Shown: positions 57,615-64,000 of the stretch, piece by piece
How positions within the stretch are numbered: position 1 is the stretch's first letter
How the letters are laid out: each line of letters opens with the position of its first letter
NCBI GenBank assembly: GCA_036346255.1
Contig: CM070632.1
Coordinates: 35,614,657 to 35,678,656, forward strand
Direction: 5' to 3'
Source: Ampelocalamus luodianensis
Taxonomy: Eukaryota > Streptophyta > Magnoliopsida > Poales > Poaceae
Length of the DNA: 64,000 nt
Program-made: the position numbers and the translations under genes
Notes under the pieces: model-generated
Database searches by the model: none
What the model was told of the DNA's origin: nothing
The model's input: the letters and a program-made list of their open reading frames with translations, nothing else

Positions 57615-58426
57615 TGTAACATCCCAATTTTGGGCTTGTGTTTCAAATGTAAGAAAATGAGTAGAAATTAAAACTTTTTCTTACATCCTGTATTCCCTTT
57701 TGTACCAAGCAAGTATTGTACAGGAAGTTGTGGAAATACGAAGTCACAAGTCTTTTGATCCAAATCTTGAGCTTTCAAAAACAATCTTGTCAAACCTCTG
57801 GATCATCTCCTGGAAATATTTTTTCCTAAGTTCTTGGGATGGTATGTGACCCCTCTGAAAAGTTTCACAATTTGTAGAAATTGTTTGAATATTTTTGGAG
57901 GCCAGTCAAACCTATTCAAAATCTGGTCAACTATGGACCAGCACCTTGTGGAATTTTTAGAGGAAAATGTACAGCACAAAAACCTCTGCAAGATTTATTC
58001 AAGGTCGATCACCCGGCTAGCAAGCTCTGTAAAAATTTCATAATTTTTGGAGTTCATTGCTACCTCAAATAAATCCCCAAACTTGAGCGATTGAAACCCA
58101 AACTTGGGGTGAGTCGGACCAGTCCGACCCGACCAACGGCTCGGTCGAGTCAAGCTCAGCCGAGTTCGGGCTCGGTCTCGTCTTGCGCATAGCGGGCCGC
58201 GGATGGGGATCGTGTGGCTCACGACCTCCCACGACTCCTAGGACCTCCCGGGACCTCCTCGCCGCAAAGACCTCCCCACCTCGGCGATTCTCGGACGTCG
58301 GGACCACCCCAAGCAAATGGGACGTCGGGACCTCCTTAACACTGTGTTTCTTCCTCATGACCTCCACAGTGCATCAGCCATGAAATTTCGCACCGTGTGT
58401 GTGTGAAGTCGAGCGATTGAGGCGTG
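57615..58426 (+). repeat. Element G 3' LTR, first 812 bp
   Basis: Matches 48479-49290 of the 5' LTR almost base for base. Differences are concentrated at CG/CAG sites (for example cttcagagcagttcgaa versus cttgagcgattgaa). It stops where H begins; the five bases gcgtg (58422-58426) would be H's target duplication. Confidence 0.88.
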
Positions 58427-61400
58427 TGTAACACCCTAACTTAGGGTTTGTATTTCAAATGTAAAATTTTGAGGAGAAATAAAAACTTTTGTTGCCTCTT
58501 CAAATCATTTGAAAGTTTCTACATTTTCCTAGCAATTTCCATTTTCTAGAATTAAATTCTTGTGAATGGAAATTGTTGTCAGCACATTCTTAGCCTTCAA
58601 ACTTGTGATCATCCCCTAGGAATATTTTTCCTGTCATCTTGATCATCCTGTCTACCTCCCTGAATTATTTCACAATTTTTAGATTTTGTTTGCTATTTCA
58701 AATGGCCAAGTCAACTCTGTTTGAAATCTGGTCAAACTCCCTGTACAGCAGCTTGTGAATTTTCTCTAGAACAATGCATTGTATAAAAGTTCTGGAAAAA
58801 TTATACAAGGTTGTCCTCTGTCCTAGTAGCTGCCATAAAAATTTCGGAATTTTGGAGCTCAGGAGCTACCTCTAAAAATTCCCCAAACCTTCTCTGTCTT
58901 TTAAATCAAATTCTAAAAATACTGTTCCTCGGGCCCGAACCCAACTCAGGCTCGAGTCCGACTCGCACATTTGGTTCGGTCGCGTCAACTAGCTGCACGC
59001 GCAGCGAGTCAATCGATCGTAACCGTCAGATGAAGATCGAGCGATCCACGTCTTGCGCATGCAACCGACTGTCGAATGCATACACTAATCTCGGCCGTCG
59101 TTTTAGATCCAGCGGTCGTGCGATATTGTCGAGTCTAACTCGGGCTCGCGCCCGTTTCTTCTTGTCGGCGACAAGGCGGACCCATCTGCAGTCATCCCGC
59201 CACGTCGCCTCGCCGGCTCGGTGCACCGCTTCGCCGCGCTCTCGCCGCCGCCGCAGCATGCATGCGCGCCACCTAGCTTCACGGTCTTTTCACCGCCCAC
59301 CGCCTCACCTCGCGCCTCGCTTTGCTCCTACAAAAGCCATCGAGGTTTTCCCTACCTCGTTTCGTCTCCATTGCCTTTCTTCTCCACTGAGCTCCGGGGC
59401 CGTAGCGCCGCGCGCGCTTCCAAGCACTTGACCACTCCGGTGAGCTCGGTCATCGCCGATAAGCGTCACGGTGTGCCTAGCATCCGTGGAAGTAAACCCC
59501 TCAAGGAATTTCAGGATTCATCGTGCGTGGAGCTGCGCGTGGACTTTCTTCTCCAAGTCGGCCAAACCGCCTTTTCCACGCCGCATCTTCTCGGTGAGCT
59601 CGGCTCAATTCTTCGCTCGGTGAGCACCACAGACTCCACCTTTCTTCTCCACTCACTCTCGTGTCCTCTCGTTCACCCCAGGCTCCTGTCGCCGTTAATC
59701 GCCTTGCGCCGCCGTGGGCTCTCGTCGCCGGGTCACTCCGGTGCCTCTCTGTCGTCGCCAAGCACACCGGTGAGTTCCTGGTAACTCGCGATGCCCATGC
59801 GCATGCGCTAAATTTCATTGTCTTCCTCTCTAGTGCGATGCACCTTGTCACCCCACTGCTGGCCGCCAAGCTCCGTCGCCGCGCCACCGCAGTGCATCTC
59901 CGGCTGCCTCGAGACCACCTACAGTTTGAGTGATCCTCCGTCGACCCATTTTGGCCTTGGTTTCCACCTCGCCGCGCCTCCACGGGGCGGCGAATCCAGT
60001 CGAGCGCCCGAGATCCTCTGTTCTTTTCGGTTGTGCTCCTCTCTGTCCGTCGGCGGTGGGGCCCTCCTTCAAAACCAATTAGTTAGCTGCTAATCATGCT
60101 TATGATTGTTCTTTAGTTCACTCTCATGCATGATCAAAGTTTGTAATTGAGGTTTGAAAGTATATTAGTGCAAGTTTCCTTGTAGCTTTTCTCTGTTGTC
60201 ATTTTTATCATTGTCGATGTCGAAAATTTGTATCATGCTTGTTATTAGGTTTTGTTAGTCTTGATGCCTCCTTTTTGTTGTGGTGGTTAGCATGAAATCA
60301 TTTAGTTGGTATCTTTAAGTTTCTAAGCTTATTTGCCATGCTTGATCATAGGGATAGTTAGTTGCTCATTTTATTTGCCTCTGTACTTTTGAGTTATCGG
60401 TGTTATAAGATTTGGGTAGTGGCCAAATGTTGAAACTTGTTAGCCTTGCAAAATCTAGGTGTGATGCTTAGGGTATGAATAGTGGCGTCCTTAGCATCCT
60501 ATCTTAGGTAGAAGATTTTTGTTTAGCATTTCTTAGTTGGATACTTGGCTAGTTATGCTTTCAATACCTTCTTGTAGATTTTGTGCTCTCACACACAATA
60601 GTGGTCTCGGTATAGCTAGCTGATTTTGATGTGTTAACTTGATGATTAAATAATAGATGTGCATACAATCACCATCAAAGCTTTGTCCAAAGTTTAAAGC
60701 ATGTTAGAAGTTTGATTTTGTGGTTAACCTAGCAAATGAGTGGATGGGTCTCTGTAGCAATTATTTGTCATTCTTTGTGATAGTCTAGCCTTGGTGTATA
60801 TATTGGTGTTTGTATTTGATGTTTGAAGTTTTGCGGTGTTATTCGTTCTTATTATTTGTTTTGTTCGATCGTTGAGGCTTCGATATTTGCGGCAACCACG
60901 AGGCGATCCTCGCACCATATCGAGCAACGACAACTAGGCAAGCGGTTTGATCATGTTTATCGGTATTTTAAAATCTAATATTTTGTTTCAATTTGTATGT
61001 ATGCATTGCTTAATTTGTGTTAAATTGGTTAGTTAAATCCGTATTGCATATCACTGTAGACAAAATATTGATCTCTACTACATGAGCCTAGGTTATTTCT
61101 TTGTGATTAAAGGTCATTGGATGATCTCTTGTCACTTAGTAGATCGGGTCAACTTGCTTAGACATGCTTAGCTATCGGTGGAAGCGGGCGGTTATCGACT
61201 TTAGTCGGTAACCTTGATCACACAAAATTTACTATAGCTTTATGTTTTAGCATTTACTGCTATGTTTAATTGCAAAACTAAAAATGAAAACAAAATAATT
61301 TAGACTTGGGCACAATGGTATCTTTGGTGTGATCATTTGGGTGTGGCTGGAAAGGTGCAGTCGATTAAGGACCGAGTTACTTGCGCCACCGTCTTGAGCA

Positions 61401-62518
61401 TTTTGCGTGCTAACCACACTAGAGTATATGGGACCTCTCTTGACCTAGTACTTTGGCGTGTATTGGCTCAGTCGCGAGGAGGTCGCGGGAGGGACGGAGG
61501 TGGGAGCATGGTAGTTGTCCAAAAGCTTTATCTGAGTGGGTAGTTGTCTTTCGGCTTTACCATGTAGCGTATGGTGTTTCTACCCATCTGAGCGGCTCGG
61601 GTTGATACACAATATTGGAAACAGTCTCGTAGGACTTAGTCTGTCTAGCATACCTTGGAGTGTGCTTTGGCTTAAAGCGATGCAAGTGTGGGTACATTGG
61701 TACACCTGCGGGTTAAAACTATTCGAATAGCCTCGTCTAGGTTATGGACACGCTGGATCGCCCCAAGAACTAGACTACAACATTTAAATTAAAACTTGAT
61801 GGGTGATGCGAATGCGGGATTAGTGCTATTGTTGTGGTGACTATTGGGATAGTCACTTCTAGGTTGTTTATCTTTAGCTTTTGTTATTACTATCCTTCTT
61901 GTTATTTCAATCTTAAAATGAATTGCAAACTTGCCTTTAAAGCGTATTATATTATTGCAAATGAAAGTTGGCTTTATGCAAATGAAACATATGGCCTCCA
62001 CTAAACAAGCTGCATGTAGCATATGAGCAGTGCGCTAGTTCACACGTCGGTCTTGCGGGTACAAAGACAATCTTTGTACTCGGTGCTTTGCTTAATGTTT
62101 TTGTTGCGAGAGGAAGAAGGTGAGCCTCGGGGTCCTCACTTACGTGAGTGTCTTTGTCGCCGTGGGTGGCGACTAGGCTTGGCGGTCGGTCGGATGCCTT
62201 GTGGGTTGAAGGCACACCGATTGGCTTTGTTTATAGCCATCTTATGGCACTTTTGCTTCCATTGTCTTTTTGTTGTTATTTGTGTATCTTGTGGCACATC
62301 GGCCTATATGCGTAATTCTTTGCTATTTGTTTATCTTCCGTTTGTAGTGTAATGTTTGGACTCTATGTTTTGAATGGAGTTCTTTGTCTAATTTTGTAAC
62401 GAGGTGCGTATCTTGCTTTACAGGAAGTATACATATCTAGAGATCGGTTTATTTGATTTGTGATGCTAGGACCGGTGGTTGGTTAAGCATTACAAGCCAA
62501 ATAAGCGGGGTCCTCTAA
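58427..62518 (+). repeat. Element H 5' LTR (about 4.1 kb)
   Basis: It starts TGTAACACCCTAACTTAGGG and ends near GGGGTCCTCTAAA. Its first 40 bases follow G's LTR head in pattern, the middle (58950-60080) is GC-rich U3 with open frames on both strands that match no domain, and the end (60880-62516) aligns with G and with D in reverse. Palindrome CTATTCGAATAG is at 61719-61730. Confidence 0.85.
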
Positions 62519-62522
62519 AAAG

Positions 62523-62536
62523 TTGGTATCGAGCCA
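62523..62536 (+). other. Element H primer binding site (variant)
   Basis: TTGGTATCGAGCCA just inside the LTR, the same CGAG variant as in A, D, E and G. The leader runs to 62930. Confidence 0.78.
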
Positions 62537-62930
62537 TTCGACCGTAGTAACCAAGCATAGTCGTCCTTAGGGTATTTTGAAAGTCTTATTTTCAAATTAT
62601 AAAAGGTTTATGAAAACTTAGCGGGTTCTCAGTTTTACTCCTTACCTATCTTAGCCTTCTACTCTCATCTTACTCTAATTTGAGTTTAAAACTTGGTTTC
62701 TCTCTTTCCTTTCAAAAGATAGTTACTACAGGTGGAATTAGTTTGGGAGAACCATGAAGTTTAATCCAACTAAAACTTGTGGGGATAATAGGGTAAGATG
62801 TAAAGGGAGTAGTTATGTGTCTGATTTTCTTTGGTCGAACTTTATCTGCCTTGTGTTTGTTTAATTGCTTTCATGAATTTTGGGCTTTCTTGCTCTTAAA
62901 TTTGTTGCTAACTTGTCTTAGTAAAGCAGG

Positions 62931-63955
62931 ATGGCGGAGAGCAGCGTGGCGATCGGCGGTGGTCATGATGAGAGCTTCCCCTCCTCAGACCATGGTGAGG
63001 TGCTCGCTCGGTCGAGCGAAACCGCATGGACCGAGCAGCATCTTGGAGGTTATTGCTAGGAATACCTCCACTCCTGCCGATGGTGGCGGCCACGGACTCG
63101 CGGGGACTTGCGAGTTCCTCCGTCTGCGGCCGCCGACTTTCTCCGCTCGAGGACCCTCTCGATGCGGATGATTGGTTGCGCATGGTTGGCGAAAGCTCAA
63201 CATAGCTCGATGCGGCGCGGATAAGGCACTCTTCGCGTCCCGGCGAGGCGCGGCACTTTCATGGTGGGAGAACTATCTCGCCATGCGGCCGCGAGCCATG
63301 TGGTCGCGTGGGAGGAGTTCGGTCGACTTTTCGTCGGGCCCACATCCCGGATGGCACGATGAAGGCTGAAGAAAAAGGAGTTCCTCGCGCTCAAGCAGAG
63401 CGCAAGTGCGTGACGGAGTATCTATCTGAGTTTAATCACTTGGCTCGTTATGCTCGGGTGAGGTGGCCTCGGATGAGGCTAGCGGGAGAAGTTTATGGAT
63501 GGCTTGTCAGAGGAGCTGCGGACAAGCTATCTGTTGTGGACTTCTCGGACTTTGAGCCTTGGTAGATAAGGCCATTGTTCTTGAGCATAAGGCGAAAGCG
63601 CTGGTGAGTCCATAGCGCAAATGGGGCGCATCGGTCTACTCACACGGCCTCGTTCGTCCTCGGTGGGCGGCACCGATGGCCCGTTCTTTTGCTCCACCGC
63701 GCGAGACCATCTGCACCAGCTCCTCGCCCACGCGGGCGTGTTTCAGCCACGTGCGCTGCGATCAGCGGCGAGCGGCCTCCGCAATCCGGCGGCGAGGTGA
63801 CTTGTTTTATTTGCCACAACAAGGGCCATTATGCGAATGCACGCCTCGAGTGTTGCAGCGGCCCCTCGTCCTAATGGAGGGCGCGCGCGGAGTGGTCATC
63901 CACGACGGAAGATGATCCGAAGCCCGAGTGCGGCGTGGTCGAGTCAACCATCTAT
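62931..63955 (+). pseudogene. gag: Element H gag and start of protease
   Basis: ATG at 62931 opens MAESSVAIGGGHDESFPSSD, comparable to G's start. Fragments follow Gag order: LEVIARNTSTPADGGG, EFLRLRPPTFSAR, GAALSWWENYLAMRPRA, VTEYLSEFNHLARYA, ADKLSVVDFSDFEPW and the zinc knuckle CFICHNKGHYANA (near 63802-63842), with its last Cys displaced by a frameshift. The final bases before 64000 (ARGADVVMGT) enter the protease lead-in. At least five frame changes; the 3' part is outside the window. Confidence 0.88.
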
Positions 63956-64000
63956 CTCGGTGAGGAGGCTCGGGGCGCGGATGTCGTGATGGGTACACTT

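Larger units (their letters stand above)
48479..58426 (+). mobile_element. Element G: chromovirus lacking reverse transcriptase
   Basis: Order on the plus strand: 5' LTR (48479-53641), primer site, leader, gag, protease, RNase H, integrase, chromodomain-like tail, PPT, then 3' LTR (57615 onward) that is cut after 812 bp by element H. Gene order and motifs are those of Tekay-type chromoviruses. About 1 kb expected for RT is absent between protease and RNase H. Many frameshifts break the rest. The two LTRs agree closely over their shared 0.8 kb, so insertion was recent. Confidence 0.9.
58427..64000 (+). mobile_element. Element H: chromovirus, 5' part
   Basis: 5' LTR (58427 to about 62518), variant primer site, leader and gag, leaving the window at the start of protease. 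Closely related to G in gag and in the last 1.6 kb of LTR but with a different upstream LTR. It lies inside G's 3' LTR and is therefore younger than G. Confidence 0.88.

Noticed and set aside
59026..60093. Overlapping GC-rich ORFs as a host gene
   Set aside because: They lie in the middle of element H's LTR, are rich in Ser/Arg/Pro in several frames and match no domain.
1..64000. tRNA, rRNA or other structural RNA genes
   Set aside because: No cloverleaf with A/B boxes or rRNA-like stretch was seen; tRNA-like words occur only as primer binding sites.

Overview
The window looks like intergenic, probably heterochromatic, plant DNA. I find no host gene that I would defend. Almost every stretch is transposon: Ty3/gypsy LTR retrotransposons of the chromovirus (Tekay/Del-like) type with very long LTRs (about 2.5-5.2 kb), plus one Ty1/copia-type element, a copia-like solo LTR, hAT and Mutator-like DNA elements and a LINE scrap. 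LTR ends of the TGTAACA(C/T)CCC kind, initiator-Met primer sites and GC-rich U3 regions suggest a grass (Poaceae). The species cannot be named from sequence alone.

Layout. (1) 1-6531: minus-strand gypsy element A, cut by the window edge (RT, protease, gag, leader with an extra ORF, 5' LTR). It sits inside a minus-strand copia-type element K (6532-9001), which appears to interrupt a hAT element whose terminus is at 9694. (2) 10207-10555: three 117-bp tandem repeats. (3) 10570-45500: a nested stack. A decayed LTR fragment W contains solo LTR X (ends 11472 and 42479, TSD gtaaa). X contains the 23-kb element D (11750-35037, TSD attcc), solo LTR Y (36379-39653, TSD attat) and Mutator-like element Z (39893-41332, 9-bp TSD ttaaacaaa). 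D carries truncated element E in its 3' LTR and element B (23648-32526, TSD ctagt) in its 5' LTR. W also carries solo LTR F (42711-45264, TSD gaatc). (4) 45877-46643: a short hAT element; 46791-47243: solo LTR V (TSD agtgg) beside a LINE RT remnant. (5) 48479-58426: plus-strand chromovirus G with gag, protease, RNase H, integrase and a chromodomain-like tail but no reverse transcriptase. (6) 58427-64000: plus-strand relative H, inserted into G's 3' LTR and cut by the right edge.

None of the retroelements encodes a complete open polyprotein. D and B have no recognisable coding sequence and would need proteins in trans. G lacks RT. A and H are frameshifted throughout, and many differences between repeat copies sit at CG/CAG/CTG sites, so consensus errors at methylated cytosines may account for part of the apparent decay.

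The least expected structures are: an ordered array of short hairpins in the LTRs of the B/E/F family, whose stems differ between copies by compensating changes; a 12-bp palindrome kept at one place in nearly all the long LTRs; an array of about 23 GACCTCC heptamers in G's LTR; and a 37-bp copy of B's left flank placed in front of its second LTR, joined through the palindrome TGTGCACA.
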